Program-made: the position numbers and the translations under genes
Notes under the pieces: generated by a model
What the model saw: only the letters and a program-made list of their open reading frames with translations
Database searches by the model: none
What the model was told of the DNA's origin: nothing
Part shown: piece by piece, positions 37,080 through 50,698 of the stretch
Layout of the letters: the number at the start of each line of letters is the position of its first letter
How positions within the stretch are numbered: the first letter of the stretch is position 1
NCBI GenBank assembly: GCA_013397455.1
Contig: VYZB01000145.1
Span: forward strand, 1,809,194 to 1,873,193
Direction of reading: 5' to 3'
DNA length: 64,000 bases
From: Crotophaga sulcirostris
Lineage: Eukaryota; Chordata; Aves; Cuculiformes; Crotophagidae

Positions 37080-37320
37080 CAGGAGGCGATGCTGAGCCCC
37101 CCGTGCCCTCCCACGGAGCTCAGCGCTCCCCTTGAGCGGGCACCAAGAATAGAAGGGCGCGGGTGTAGCCACCGGGATTAAGGGCTGTGCTGGTGACCTT
37201 TGCGTAACAGCGCTTTGCCGGCATGGCTGTGCTGGGCTCCCCGTGGGATTCACACCCGCTCCGGGGACCTCGGCGGTGCCGCGCTCCGACTGTCGTGTGC
37301 AGGCGCTGCCAGCGCTGCTG
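37080..37320. promoter_or_regulatory. CpG-rich patch in intron 3
   Basis: A moderately CpG-rich stretch (CCGGCATGGC, CTCGGCGGTGCCGCGCTCCG). It could mark an internal regulatory element. No exon or start codon of NBCe1-A was found next to it, so I do not call it that promoter. Confidence 0.2.
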
Positions 37321-37727
37321 AGTGTCTGCAGGCTGATGGGAGCCTAACGGGAAAGGGCTGCTCGTGCTGGTAGGGGTGAGCTGGGTCATCACTTCTTGTT
37401 TGTTTTCATCACATTTCCCTTTTCTTTCGCATTGGCAGATTTTGGATTCGTATACTCTGGTTTGTTAGCCATGCTTGAAAACAAGCAAACCTCAGTTTTA
37501 CATGGAGAAAATGCAAACGCCTTGAGGAAAGGGTGCAGCACATCTCAGTCTGTGAAACTTGAGTTGGCATGGCTCCTTCTCTTTGTTGGTTTTTGCAGTT
37601 GTCAGCTTGGCCAAGAGTAGACACTGTTAGTTCAGCTGGTATGGAATCCATAGTTCTTTCCATCTTCATATATAAGAACAAGTGTAGAAAGTTTGATTTG
37701 CAAAATCTTTAATAACATAGTGCACAG

Positions 37728-37856
37728 AAACAGGGAATGGTTTGGGTTGGAAGTGACCATCCAGTGCCACCCCCTGCCGTGGGCAGGGACACCTCCCGCT
37801 GGATCAGGATGCTCAAAGCCCCATTCAGCCTGGCCCTGAACACCTCCAGGGGTGGG
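37728..37856 (-). mobile_element. CR1 3' fragment, short
   Basis: Contains GGGAATGGTTTGGGTTGGAA, CCCCCTGCCGTGGGCAGGGA and CTGAACACCTCCAGGGGTGG in minus orientation, then ends. About 130 bases remain. Confidence 0.92.
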
Positions 37857-38574
37857 TAGTTGTTAAAACAGTTCCTAGAAGTTTGGGAAACAACTCTATT
37901 GTCTCTATTATACCAAAAGCTTTGTTTTTATTGGGTAGACAGCTTAAGCCAGCCTTGATTCCACACATGGCTTTTGTTTCTTGATCCATCCCTGAGGACC
38001 CTGAAGCCTAAACCCAGAAACCTCACCTGGAGATGATTTCTCAGCTGCTTTGGTGAAAACTGCACCATCAGATTTTTGACCAAGTCTGGATTTGGCTCAC
38101 CAGGTCCAGCTTCTTTTCACACAGCAAAGGAGCCTGATGGAACACGCCTGTGGACGCAGGCAAGAGGGTGAGCAGGTCCAGAAGTGCCGACCTTCCCCAG
38201 AAGCAGCATGTTCCAGTTTGAAACCTGTCTAGCGGCGCTTCTGTACTTGGGAATCGCTGCCATCTGGGAACGTTGATCTTTTTTTTTTATCTGTGTCCAG
38301 TTCAGTCAAAGAAGCCAAACTCTGGCAGTTTATGACCAACCGTCAGCTCTCCCATCTGGAGAGAATCAGGGAAGCTGAGCACGTACGGATATGTTTTATC
38401 CTTGGGCAAGGAGTGCTTGGGAAGGCTGCCTGCTTCAGCAGTCCAGGCAGGGATACCCTCTGATACGCTGAGGAGGGGGCTGGAAGGCCACATTCCCCCT
38501 GCAGAGCCCTTTCAGGACATTCCAGGCCTGCAGGGCTGTCTCTGCGCTTGCAGGGAACCCTGGAGCTGCCGGCC

Positions 38575-38878
38575 ATGCTCCCAGTGTGGAGAACAGGGAG
38601 TGCAGGGACAGGGTGAAAGGGGATGGTTTTGAGCTGCAAGAGGGGAGACTGAGATGAGATCTTGGGGAGAAATGTTTTGGTGTGAGGGTGGGGAGGCCCT
38701 GGCCCGGGTTGCCCAGAGCAGTGGTGGCTGCCCCATCCCTGGAGGTGTTCCAGGCCAGGCTGGATGGGGCTTGGAGCCCCCTGATCCAGTGGGAGGTGTC
38801 CCTGCCCGTGGCAGAGGGTGGGATTGGATTGGCTTTGGGGTCCCTGCCAGCCCAAACCATCCCATGATTCTGTATTAA
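38575..38878 (+). mobile_element. CR1 3' fragment, plus-oriented
   Basis: Runs from a decayed block near 38,575 through AGATGAGATCTTGGGGAGAA, GGCTGCCCCATCCCTGGAGG and GGGAGGTGTCCCTGCCCGTG to the tail CCATCCCATGATTCTGTATT. It is inserted in the gene's own orientation. Confidence 0.94.
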
Positions 38879-40949
38879 TGCATTACTCGTAAGCAGCCTT
38901 TAGGTACTCCTTTATCTACCTGAAACACATGAGCTGGGAAACAGGTGAGTGTTTTTGCTGTTGGAGCACTGCAGAAGGGGAAAGAGAACACAGTGAGGGA
39001 CAGTGAGTAAAGTGGGGACTTCAGAGGAAAGGTTCAGGGATTTTCATAGTGCTGATGGCTGGGATATTAATCAATTGGTCTGTGATTAACTCTGCTTAAT
39101 GCACTTGGCAGGGGGAAGGAACGACCCAGCTGGCCAGAGAGAAGAGGGTCGGTGGTGGAAAGCCCCAGGAGATGGGGAGGAGGGATAAGTGTTGGGAGCT
39201 GAGGCTGCCTTTCATTTTACACTGCTTGTTGCAGCTCTTCTACATGTGGTCACGAGTGGCTCAGCTTACTGAAGGCTTGCTTTACCTGTGGAAGGGTGTA
39301 ACTCTGATCCTATTTACTGGACATGAAACCAGAAACTAGGAAAAGACATTGCAAATCTGGATCTGTCTGTTGGAGTGGTTTCTGGAGAACCCATAGCCAG
39401 AGAGAGGGATTGATAGGTCATCCCAGCAAAAGCTTGGGAAAGGTTTGCAGTTTGCTCAGAGAAATTCCTCTTCCGCCCACCTGCAGGAGTTCTTGGAAGT
39501 TTTAGTCAGAAAAACCCCTCTCTGGAGCCTTCAGATGTGGGTTGGGAGGAGCGTTTGCTGAAAGAGAGCAGCTTTGCAGCAGAGTCACTTCAGGAGAGCA
39601 GTGCTGGAGGCGTGCACTGTGCCCGGGGATGGAGTGCAGCTCTCCTGGTGCAGGTGAGCTTTGCTCTGGGTGGATCCGGGCCAGGTGACGGCCGTGTCCC
39701 TCCAACAGTGGCCGAGCGTCCTCCCTCCCTGCGCGTTCACGTGCACCTTGTGGCGAGGCTGGTGTGAACGGCAGCCCGGGCTCTAGAGGAGCTTCTGTGT
39801 CCCCCGGGGCTGGGGAAGCTGCAGCTCTGGGGAATCCTGCTTGCTCTGGATTTGGGGCGTGTGTGCCGAGGCTTCGGTCTGGATTCTCACATGTAAGTAG
39901 TGCTCGGGAGGGTGTTTGGCCTGGAGAGAGACATAATGGTCTCTAATGGATTGTCCAAACTCGACGGATCCTGCAGCATCGGTTGGCACTGGTTTCTGTT
40001 TCTGCAAACTGGTCAGTCAGTGCTTGGTTTATGGAGATGCCCAGCGGTAGAAAAGATGTGGTGAGCAGTCGCGTACCGTGAGTTCCCCTCGCTGACTGGT
40101 TAAAGTGGAGGCTTCTCCGTTTGTCATCCACATGCAACAGTTCGTGTTGCTTCTGGGGGATGCTTTGCATTTCTTGAGAGCCATCCTGCTATGTGTGCCT
40201 GCCCCTTTGCCCACTGCCAGCACTCGTGTCCCTCCCGGGCTCTGCCTCCCAGACAGAGACAAGGCTCCACTTGAATCCACTCAGGAAAAGCACTTTGAGC
40301 CCTCCAGTGGGGAAAGTGTCACTTCCTAGTCAGAAATGCAACCTGTGGTGCATTTGGCGGTGGTTTTCCTGGCTTTCCATGGCAGGGCTCTCCATAAAAA
40401 GAGCAAGCTTTGCTACTTTCCAGCCCCAAATTGCCTTTTCTCAGGAGCATGTCTACAGAAAAGGGGAAACAAGTTGTGTGCAGGGTGATGGAAGTGGTAC
40501 GGCTGCTTGAGGAGAGCACAGGGTACCTGAGGTGTCGGAATCCCTGCCTGCCTGTCCCAAAACCTGTGCCTGGGACACTTCGGGAATGGCTCCTTGTTTG
40601 TCTTAAAGTTGGGTGTGCAGTGCCTGTTTAGTCGGATGTCTCTTAGAAAATGTGTTTGTGCTCTCTTGGGCTGTTCTCGAGCGGTTGTTCTGCCTCTTGG
40701 TGTGCAGTCTGGTTTACTAGGAGTGAACTTCTGGTCCTGCTTCCCAACGCAGAGTGCTCGCCTTGCGGGAAAAGGTCCCATAGTATGGAGAACATCCCAG
40801 TGGATTTCCAGTGCAGGGTGGAAGTTGCCAATCCCACTGTGGAACAGCCCCTCCATAATGAGATCGAATTAATTCAACAAGGATATTTAAACCTCAGTTT
40901 AGGGAGGCTCCAGCTTGGTGTCTGCCCCGCAAGTTCATTAAGGCAGCAG

Positions 40950-40959
40950 CTATAAATAG
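40950..40959 (+). promoter_or_regulatory. CTATAAATAG, TATA-box or MEF2-like site
   Basis: An exact match to the MEF2 pattern CTA(A/T)4TAG that also fits a TATA box. It lies in GC-balanced unique sequence after ATTAAGGCAGCAG. No recognisable first exon follows before the assembly gap at 41,188, so a promoter role is only a possibility. Confidence 0.15.
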
Positions 40960-41187
40960 CGAGAGCCAGCTCTGCGCTGAAATAAATGCACCTACTTAGC
41001 AGAGCCCATGGAGCACAGTGCCAAGAGCCCTCGTTCCATTAGTGGGGCTGGGTTGTGCAGCAATCCAATTTCTTTCCTGGCTCTTCAAGACATGGGGTGG
41101 GGTTTTCTAAAAGCTTTTAGCTTCAGTTACCACCATAAGAGCAACAGCAGCTCAGTGATGAAGTGCTGAGAGCCTTTGAAAAGCATC

Positions 41188-41262
41188 NNNNNNNNNNNNN
41201 NNNNNNNNNNNNNNNNNNNNNNNNNNNNNNNNNNNNNNNNNNNNNNNNNNNNNNNNNNNNNN
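41188..41262. other. Assembly gap (75 N)
   Basis: A run of 75 N. The flanks do not read as one interrupted exon or as a recognised repeat. The true missing length is unknown. Confidence 1.
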
Positions 41263-44200
41263 ATATTTTATACAGGGAAGATGGCCCTGGAGACTTTCCC
41301 ATAAATAGAAGGTACTCTTTGGTATCTTGGTCTTCAAGACGTGCGCAGCGGGGTGGTGGAGCGGTCTGAGGTGGTGGAGTCAGCCCAGGCCTGCCTTTCT
41401 CTGCCCCTCCAAGCTCTGCTGTGGCAAGGATCGTGCTTAGGTCCCAGGCAGCACAACTGCAGGGGCAAACAGAGCAATAATTGCAGCTTTGGTTGCAAAC
41501 CTGCCCTGTGCAGCTGGGGCCATCGGAGCGGCTGCGGGGTGGGTGGGGAAGGGACCCCCTCAGCCCTGGCAGCTCCTTCGCTGTGTGGTCAGAGTTGACT
41601 CTCTTGCCCTTCACCACTGGAGCTGCGCTAGGCTTCCAGATGGGTGTTCTGGGGTTTCTGAGTGGGTTCAGGGAAGAGGTTGTGACCTCAGAAAATGCGG
41701 AGGAGAGGTTCCCTGAAGCCTCAGCTGGCTGGCACTTGGGAGACCTTCTTATAGGTGTGGGTGAGGTGGAGGAGAGATGTCACTGGGAGGTGGCCCAGGT
41801 GGTGATTTCCTTCTAACTCCGTTCTACCTGCAAAACCCCACAGTTCCCACGGCAGCACTGGGACAGGGTGGAGGCCCATGTGATAGGAGGTTGGGTCTGG
41901 ATGTGAGCTGTCACCCTAGGCAAAGGCTTTCTTGTTTGCTTTGGCAAGAGCACAGGGTTTTCTCAGACACCTGATGAAAAAAATTGCTTTCTTTGCAACA
42001 CCTCTTGACTGACGTGATGGGTTTTTTTCTTTTTTAATTTACCTTGTGCCTATGCCAATCATGTAAGGGCTTCTTAGGAACTCTCAGGTTTGTTCAAAGC
42101 ACTTTGTACTTCCCTTCCAAGGGAAACACTTTAAACCACGTTGCCCTTCCCCTACACCCACCTTATTTAGGCAAGTGCAGGGCTGCAGCGGGGCTTACGG
42201 CACCGGATGGCGCTGACCCACCTGGAGCTCTTGCTTGGCCCTTGCTGTGCAGCCAAAGGCTGGTGGTCCCAAGAGTGGGCCAGCATGTGCCTGACAGTGG
42301 GCAACTTGTTCTTGAGGAATCAGAGGAGCAGGCAACTCTTTTTTGTTCCCTATTTCCAAGTACGGAAGCGGTGCAGCTTTTTATGGCTCCCCTGCTCTTG
42401 CCTGCACCCCCTGTTCCATCACCCCTTTCACCTCTTGAGATGTTTTCTAAGATAATTATTGGTGTGTTTTTGATATCTCATTCTGACACAGAGCAAAACA
42501 CTTGTATCTGCCCGGCTTTCATTCCCTGCTGGTAACAGCTGGGGCAGGAGCTAAGTTGGGTTTTTATTCCCTTGCAAAGGCCAGATTTGGGGTAGGTGTG
42601 ATAAAAAGTAGGGCCAGAGTGTTCCTCCCTCGGTCAGTGCCTACGGAGCCCCACACACACCCACGGAGAGGGGCCTTTGCTGCTGCTGCTGGCTGCTATG
42701 GCAAACACCGAGGGCCTCCAGTGCAGAGGAATTGTTCTTTTCCTGACCAGAAAACTGTGGTGGTTGTGGTTGGCCCCTTTAGGGCCATTTCTGAAGTTGG
42801 TTTGGGGAGCTGGGGAGAAGAAGCCCGGAGTAAGTTGGGACTGTTAGGTCTGGTTACATGAGGTCAAGAACCCACAGGACGTACACGCCCGCATACCTGT
42901 CTGGAGGGGACACACGTGTCTGAGCTTCACCCTGCCTGCCTCTGGCAGGTCCTGGAAGCCTTCAGGGGGACAGTTATGGCAGGGATCTCGTGTGAGGGAA
43001 AAGAAATCCCATCCTAACAGCATTTCCTGCGTTGTCTTCTCCGGTTGGCGCTCTGCGTAGACAGTTTTGCGTCTTGCTCTGGTGAGCCCATGGCTTTGAG
43101 AAAGTCCCTTGCCTAAGGAAAGCTCCAAACTCTGCTCCCTGAGTTTTCCCTTCTCTTTTCCTCTGCTGTGACATCGGGACCTTTCCCCACCAGGGTCTGA
43201 GGACAAGGGACTGGAAACCGAGGGGCAAAACCAGTGCATCCATTGGGCTTCCCCTTGTCCTGAGCCTTGCAAGCAGTCAGGGTGCTGAGGGTGCTGTGCA
43301 GGCTGCTGGGCACCAAGCTCCGTCCCTGGGGGCACAGCTCTTGTTGCTTCCTGCGTCTTTCTCCTTTCCCCAGTATCAGTATCTGGTTTTCTTTAAGGGT
43401 TTTTCCATGCATTCCCCAGCCTCTAAAGAGCCACCAAAGTGTCCTTAGGAAAGGAAGGACTGTGCAGCCACACAAACCAAGCCTATCTGTGTGATCACGT
43501 GTGGCTCCTCAGCAGAATTCAGCAGTGTGGACTGAACTTCTGTACTCAGGCTTTCCTTATTTTGTGCTTGTGTGTTGTGTTTGGGTGGAGTTTAGAAAAG
43601 CCAGCGCTGTAACGGGCACCTGGACCTGGGGTTACCTGAAAATACAGGAGAGAATTTTCCACCCGTGCGAGGGCCAGGGTAAAACTGTTCAGATCCAAAT
43701 TCTGCTTTCAGAGATTTCAGGATGTGACTGGAAGGAGCAGCCACTGCCACGGAGGAAGCAGGGAATGAATGGGATCATTCTCTTCTCCGGAGAAATGATA
43801 ATGGGCTTTGCTGGGGATTATTTCTAGGGGCGGCACGTTTAAAGGCACAGAGCCACCTCTTCGGGTGCATTGTGAAACCTGCCTCTAGTTTGCATCATTG
43901 AAAACCAACCACGCAAATTGCCATGGTGAGAACACCAATAGAGATGATATTGTCAACTCAAACTGATCAAATTCTGTGACCAAATCAATTTAAATATGAA
44001 GTGTATCAAGCACAAACACAGGAGCTGGTGGGGTTTCAGCCACCTGCTTTGACAGCCCGGTGCTGTCACACTCCTGCCACACTTCTAAGTTCTCTCTACA
44101 AACCAAAGAACTGACACAAATATTTTTTGGTTAACTGAGAGTTAAGATCCTTCTGTAGCTTTAACCTAGCCTTGAGAGGGGAGTTATGGAATTAATTGTT

Positions 44201-46934
44201 GTGAAGTTTGAGATGAAATAATCAAAATTGACCATTGTGCATTTGATCACTGTGATCTGGGCAAAACAGAGAAAATGACCTGCAAAATGAAATCATGAGT
44301 CTGTCTCAAAACCCTTCCATTTGGGGTAGGAATGAGAGATTCAAAGCATTTTCTTTTACTGGTTCCTCCTACCTGTTTGCTCACAGCTTTACCATTAAGC
44401 CGTTCTTGATTCAGAATGGTCTTGGCTGCTTCTTGCTTCACCAGGCACTTTCCGTTAGCCATCTCCCTTGGTCAAAGGTGACACAGTTAATTGTGCTGGG
44501 TATAGAGGGAAATAATTCCATATAAACTCTGCCTTGGGGGTATAGCTGTCTGCTTTGGGGATTTAATGTTCTTCAACTTCATCTTGAAACTTCTTCAGTT
44601 GTTAAGCAGCAGACAGAGTGCCCCTGGGAAGTTTTTCTGGGTGTACATGGCCACTGCAGCTTGGAACACTGTTGATGTTTTAGATAGACAGTGCCTTTCC
44701 CAGCCCAAGGAAGAGCTCCTTTACCTGGAAGCTCCTGTGCTAATCCTCTGCCTTGGACTGATAGCATGTGCCGCTCTAATTACCTAAGCCACCTTAAGTC
44801 GGTGCCTAATTCTGTTCTCTGCATTCACGTGAAACTGCTAAGGGACAGAAAAGTCTCAGGAATTTACCATGTGGGGGGAAAAAAAAATCTCATTTAGAAG
44901 CAGTTTGAGTTTAAGCCAGAGCTATTTGTATTGCTGAGAAGGGCTGAACTGGGTAGGTGATGGGTGGTACTGTAAAGCTGCCCTGCTGGGATTAAACTGT
45001 GCAAATCCACTGGACAGTGTGGGAACAAACCATCCCAGAGCTTGGGTTTCTCTCTGTGGGTGTGCAAACCAGTCTGAAGTGCTCCAGAGCACAAACACAG
45101 CCCCCTCACTGAGCCTGGCAGCTCTTCCAGCACTGCCCTTGTGTTCCACCTGCAATGGCTCCTACGATGGGCTTTGACTCCTGTCTTGGCAGAAAGCTTG
45201 GCTTTGCTCGAGCAAGGCTCAGCCTTGCTGGTTAACAGGCAAAGTGGGCAGCAGCAGGGTCACTGCTGTGGGTTCCTTTTGTAGGGGTCTGCAGCTGCTG
45301 GGTGGGAAGTGCTGCCCTGACAAGGAGAGGGAGAGCAGCTGTCCCTGATCTGTCCTGACTCACTGGAGGTGTCCCTGAGATGTTCTCTGCTCTCACTGCT
45401 CAACCCTGATGGCCTTGGGCAGAGGATGAGCCCATGGGGCAGGGCACAAGCTCTCCCCTCAGCTTGGGTTCCAGAGACACCTGGGGGAAGAAGGGGGTCC
45501 CCATGAGGGTGGGATGGAGGAGGCAGGCTGGGGTCTGTCACCACAGGGCACATCGGAAGCAGAGCTGTGAGATGGAAAGATCTTGTTCCCTCCAACACAT
45601 GAAGATCATTGCTTCATCCTTAGGAAGTCCTGAGGTGGGCTCTGCAAAGTCCTCTAATGTAAATGTAACCAACTGATTTTCTTCTCTGAACCCTACTTGG
45701 TGTTTTCTCTTGTCTCTTGTGAATCTTACTGAGTTGTTCCTCTTGTGACCATTTAAAATGTTGATCCTTAACCAAATTATTCTTGAAGCTGAGTTTTTTT
45801 AATTTAATTTTTCTTTCCATGCTCTGAAATGTGCTTATCCCTCAGCAGAGCTGCTGTGGAATGGCCTGTCTCTTCTGCCCCTGCACGAGGGGGAAGGCAG
45901 GGCAGCCCCTGCTGTGGGGACTGAGCTGGCAGGGCAGCGTGAGAGGTGGGGCTGGGTGGAAGAAGGGCTCTCCGAGTGCTCCCTGTGGTGTGGAGCCAGG
46001 TCTCCTCTCAGCCCAGGACGTGCAGAGTGCTATGTTCATGCCCTACCAACGTCCTCCAGCTGGGGCTTTGGGCTGGGAGTGCCCAGCTGGCTGCTCTGCA
46101 CGGCAGCGGGTGCTGCTGGTCCCATGGTGGGATCAGTGGGTGTTTCAGCAGAGCCCTGGTGGGTGGTGCAGGGGCGCCTGCAGCCCCGCAGTGCTGCTCC
46201 CTTTTCCCCGGTACCAGGCACTGCTGGGCCCTTGCCCTTCTCCTCTTGGCATCCCCCCATGTATTCCCTCCTCCAGATCGGGCTGGCACACCAATGATGT
46301 GGATAATTTGGATTGCACAAGGAAGCTGTTGGGGAATTGGATGATTAAGAAAGGTGCAGAGGGTGAACCGGGGATCTCAAGGCCAAAAACTTGTTTTACT
46401 CAGGTGCTGGTAGATTCGTGTGACAAAACGGGAGCGCTAATGAAAATGAAGGTCAATCAGCTGTGTGCAGGATACCCTGCTGAGAGCAGAGCTCTTCCTG
46501 CCTCCCTGCAGAGCATCGCTCCAGCCTGTGCCTTCCTGGAGCTCCAGCTTGCAGCAGCACAAGCCCTAAAATAAATATGTATAAATATAAAGCTTCATTA
46601 TACCCTCACAAATGCTTTTGAGGAAAGACTTCTGTTCAGGCCGACTCTGCTGCAGCTGTGGGTCTGGTCCAAGGCCCCGCTCCCGGGTTTCTCTCTCTGC
46701 CAGGGTAATTTTAGGGATGGTGAACTTGGGTTGGAGTCTCGGTTGCATTGGAGCAGATGCTGTTGTGCGTGTGTTCGCCTTGAAGATGCAACAACTTATT
46801 GAGGGGCAAGAACTGCCTTTCTTTTATCTCTTCCAACTCCTTTATCTCTCTTGATAAATCAGAAGAAACTATTTCACCTGTGACCTGAAGGACTGGAAGC
46901 CAAAGAGCCTTCATCAAAGGAAATGGAAATGAAA

Positions 46935-46956
46935 TGACACTGAAATTTCAGTGTCA
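46935..46956. repeat. Perfect 22-bp palindrome
   Basis: The arm TGACACTGAAA is followed directly by its reverse complement with no spacer. Matching stops at both outer ends. Confidence 0.9.
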
Positions 46957-49820
46957 CAAACCTGAAGAACAAACAAGACAGGATGGAAGAGGCCTCAGCC
47001 CTGGTGCGTTAATCATTGCAAATGATTTCCTTTCTTCTTGGTTAGTGTGAACTTTCTCAGAAAAATGATATATTCATAAAAATCAATCTGTGTGGTACCT
47101 GAAACGAGAGCTTTGAGAGCTGTGGGCTGTGCTGCTCAGCTTTGAATCCTGATCCAACATCTGCTCAAGCAGGGGAGAGTCTTCATCTGGATTTATGTGG
47201 GATTTCTTACCCACTGAGTGAACTGTAAAATAATGGCATTAAGTGCATCAAAATGATGTGTAGGGAAGCTTGGTCATCTGAAAGCTGAAGAGGAAAACAG
47301 ATGTGAACTGAAATGTAAATGGTTCTTTATAGAATGGCCAGATTTATGTCTCAAAAAAGGCAAATCCCTTTTGGTGCATCTTGCCTTGCGGTTTGTGTAC
47401 TTGCTGGAAGAGCAGTGCAGAGCTCAGCAGTTAAGTGGAAATAAAAGTATGCATAAATCAGTAGAGCCTTTCCTTCTGCTTGTGCAGAACCACATGAATG
47501 GGCCAGTCTCAACCTGAATGTGGTGTTGGGCTGGTGTTCAAGTCTGACTTCCAACTGGAGACCTTGATATTTAAATATAGCAATGGGAACTGCGCTCATC
47601 CAGCTGAGGAGGGGTGTTTGGTTTAGCTCGGAGCTACGGGTATGTACTGCCCTGGGAATTGCGCGGCTGTGCAGGAGGGGAGAGGTATTTTGGGCATCCT
47701 GAGCTGTGGGGACCTCGAGCAGTTACTCTGCTGTGTTCGTGCTCCAAGAGCAGCCTCGTAGCACTGGGACTGACTCGGCTTGGGTTTCAGGCTCTGATGA
47801 ATAACTTGGCTCCTCTGTGTTGAAGCTACGTGGGAGCTTTTTTTGCGAGGTGAAACGTGTCCTCATTCCATACTTGCAGCACTCCTGTGAGGGGAGCCTG
47901 GGATGGGCAGCAGAGCTGTGAAATCTGTGCTTTCCCTTCCTGGAAACCAAACAGCTTTCCTGATGTAAAAGTAGTGGCCAGTGGAAGGGTGCTGGAAGGT
48001 CAAAGGGAGGCAGAAGGCGTCCAAACCTGTGTGCACACCCAGGGGCAGAGCTCGACTCTGCTGTGAGCCAGCTGTAGGCTCAGCCCTCACCATGGAAGCA
48101 TGGCCCGGGGTGCCTGGCCCTGTGGGAGCCGGGCGGATGTGGCCCAAGAGATGGTGTCGATCACAGATGGACCTCGTGTCCACGACACAGGGAGTCGCTA
48201 CCCAAACTCACAGCTCTGCGGTGACCACTGGGTCCTTGGCTGTAGAGCACTGCTGGTGCGGGGCGTTGGGGGTGTTTTATTGTTGGTTTTCAAATGGATC
48301 AGCAACTCCTGTGATGGGAGTCATCACCAGGGAGAAAGAAGGATACACACTAACGCTGCTCATGGGGAAGAGGGCTCGGGAAGTTTGCTGCAGGCGGTGA
48401 GACTTTGTGTGCTTGGCTTTTTGTGCAGAGAGGTCAGAGAAGCGATGTTGAAAACAGAACATTTAGGTATCGGGATGCTTCCCAAGTGTCCTGCACCAAA
48501 TCTGGGCGCAGAGAGGTGTCACCCAGGCTGGGAGAAGCTAAATTAAGGTTTTGCCGTGGCCTGCACTCCGGCTGAGTGAGTCTCTGCATGACCTGTACGG
48601 GAGCAGGGGGTGATGAGCTCTGTGAATCCCCTGTCTGAAATAGAGATGGGCTCGAAGAGCTCCGGACAGGTGGCACCCGTGTCCTTGCAGTGACACTGGA
48701 CGTTCAGCAGAAGGGTTGAAGAGGGTACATGAGGTGTCTGGAGGCACTCAGTGAGAGGGTTGGTGACCCTGTCCTGGGGGAGCTGCTGTACTTCAGCGTC
48801 AAACACTTCATGGTCACTGTGGTGGTGCTGTGACTGGCTCATCACCACTGCCTGGAAAGGATAAACTTGGGAGGTGGCAAATGGTAGGTCCACAGAGTTT
48901 TGGGAGCCATTGAGGGGCAGTTATGTGGATGGGGTGGATCTGCTCCCAGTGAGGAGGTGTGTGGTCACACAAAACTGTGTGGTTTCAAGTCTGCAAAGGC
49001 AATGGAAACGTTGAGGCTGGGAAGGAGTTTCATGGATGTGGGAGGATCTCAATGTGTGACTTCGGCTGTTTGGTCCTTGGGGCTCTAAAAGCATTCTGAG
49101 CCATCTCACAAATCTATGGGCTCCGGGTGCTGCGGAGAAGAGGAAGCCTGTTTCCTGCTCCTTGCTCACCAGTGGAGAGCTGACTGGAATGTTCTACTGG
49201 GTGCTGACTCTTTAGGTATTCCTCGAGAACGTGTCTGACCCCGTTCTGTTGGATGTGCTCTTATTTGGGTTCCCCTTTATCTGTCTGAGACTCTTTCTGC
49301 CTACTTTGTGTATCATGGTTTGCTTGTTCCAGCCTGCTCCTATGTAAATTGCCTGGGATGGGAAACTTCAGAAAGATGAGTCCATAGGAAAAAAGATCTG
49401 TAGTCAAGTGACTTCATTCCAGCATGCATTTCATCGTGGGAATAAGAGCTCGCTCTGCAGAAAGAAGGTGCTCACCACCAACCAGTGTAAACTCATTTAA
49501 TGGCAACAATTGTTCCTTTGGCCAAGTCTAGCTAAAGCTCTCGCGGGGGATTAGCTGAGGCTTTGCATTAAAGTTGGGCTGAAACATGCTCTGCATTCCT
49601 CGTGGCGGAACAGCTGTGCCATCCAGAATGGTGGTTTCATGTCTACTGTGAGGAATGTCCATTGTTTGGGGATGGACTCTATTGGAGAAGTGACTGTTAC
49701 GGCTTGGAGGGTCCCGATTGCTAAGGGGAGGCCAAAGAAACAGCGATGGCACCACAAAACGGGCATATTTAAACTATTCCTGTGTGGGTTTAGAACTGAA
49801 TTTTATCAGCTGGGTAATTT

Positions 49821-50067
49821 TGAATTGAAAGGGGGAAGATTTAGATTAGACATGAGGAAGAAATCCTTCATGAGGAGAGTGGTGAGACACTGGCCCTGGT
49901 TGCCCCAAGAAGTCATGACTGCCCCACCCCTGGAGGTGTTCCAGGCCAGGCTGGATGGGGCTTGGAGCCCCCTGACCCAGTGGGAGGTGTCCCTGCTCAT
50001 GACAGGGGGGAACTGGGTGGGCTTTGGCGTCCCTGCCAGCCTAAACCATTCCATGATTCTGTGATTC
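49821..50067 (+). mobile_element. CR1 3' fragment, plus-oriented
   Basis: Contains AGATTTAGATTAGACATGAG, CTGGAGGTGTTCCAGGCCAG and GGGAGGTGTCCCTGCTCATG, and ends at CCATTCCATGATTCTGTGAT. It has the expected CR1 3' tail in the plus direction. Confidence 0.95.
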
Positions 50068-50698
50068 CTTTTGCTAACCTGAATCTGGTTTCCGTTCCAG
50101 CTGTGTCAGTGTGACTTGCTCGGTGGTGCAAGGGAAGATTTCCAGTTCTTTCACCTGGTCTACTTCAAACACACACATGCGTATGTAAAACGGGCAGGAT
50201 TTGTTAATTAATTGCTTGCCTTCACAATGAGATTGCTCTCTGTCTTGTGGGTTCCTTTCATGCCCTGGCAATAAGGAAGGAGCTTCCAAGTGGAGGCAGA
50301 GCGGCGGCTGGGGTTAGGTGTGCGCAGCCCGGCTGTTCCCAGCAGCCTGATGTTCCTGTTGGCAGCCAGGCGCGTGCTGGAGCGCGCTGCGGGCGGCTGA
50401 TGTGAACAGTTTGCTGGGCTGGAGCTGCGCCGTCGGCATGGGGATCCTAGGAGCAGGCTCGACTGCGGGGAGCACTTCAGGCCACTCTGCTGCACTGGGA
50501 TGATCCAGGCAACGTGGCTTTGCCCGTTGACTATTTCTGGGACCAAGTTAGGGTGATGAGCAGCTCTGAGTTCCCCTTGGAAGCAGTGATGCAGTTGCTG
50601 ACCTTCTCCCTGAGTCACAAGTGAGCCAGGCTGCTTCTCACCTGCTGCTGGAAGGGCATGCGCTGACTCTATCGTATGTGGAAAAGGTCCAGCAAGAA

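Noticed and set aside
40449..40631. ATG followed by MSTEKGKQ, considered as the NBCe1-A alternative start (MSTENVEG)
   Set aside because: Only the first four residues agree. The rest does not match and no donor occurs at the expected place.
42930..42975. Possible CR1 block (AGGTCCTGGAAGCC)
   Set aside because: Too short and no tail or neighbouring CR1 block.
45831..46574. 247-codon plus-strand frame
   Set aside because: Gly/Ser/Pro/Trp-rich product of GC-rich intron, overlapped by equally long frames in other phases.
49545..49560. GGGGGATTAGCT, like the start of a tRNA-Ala gene
   Set aside because: The match ends after about a dozen bases; no anticodon arm, T arm or B box follows.
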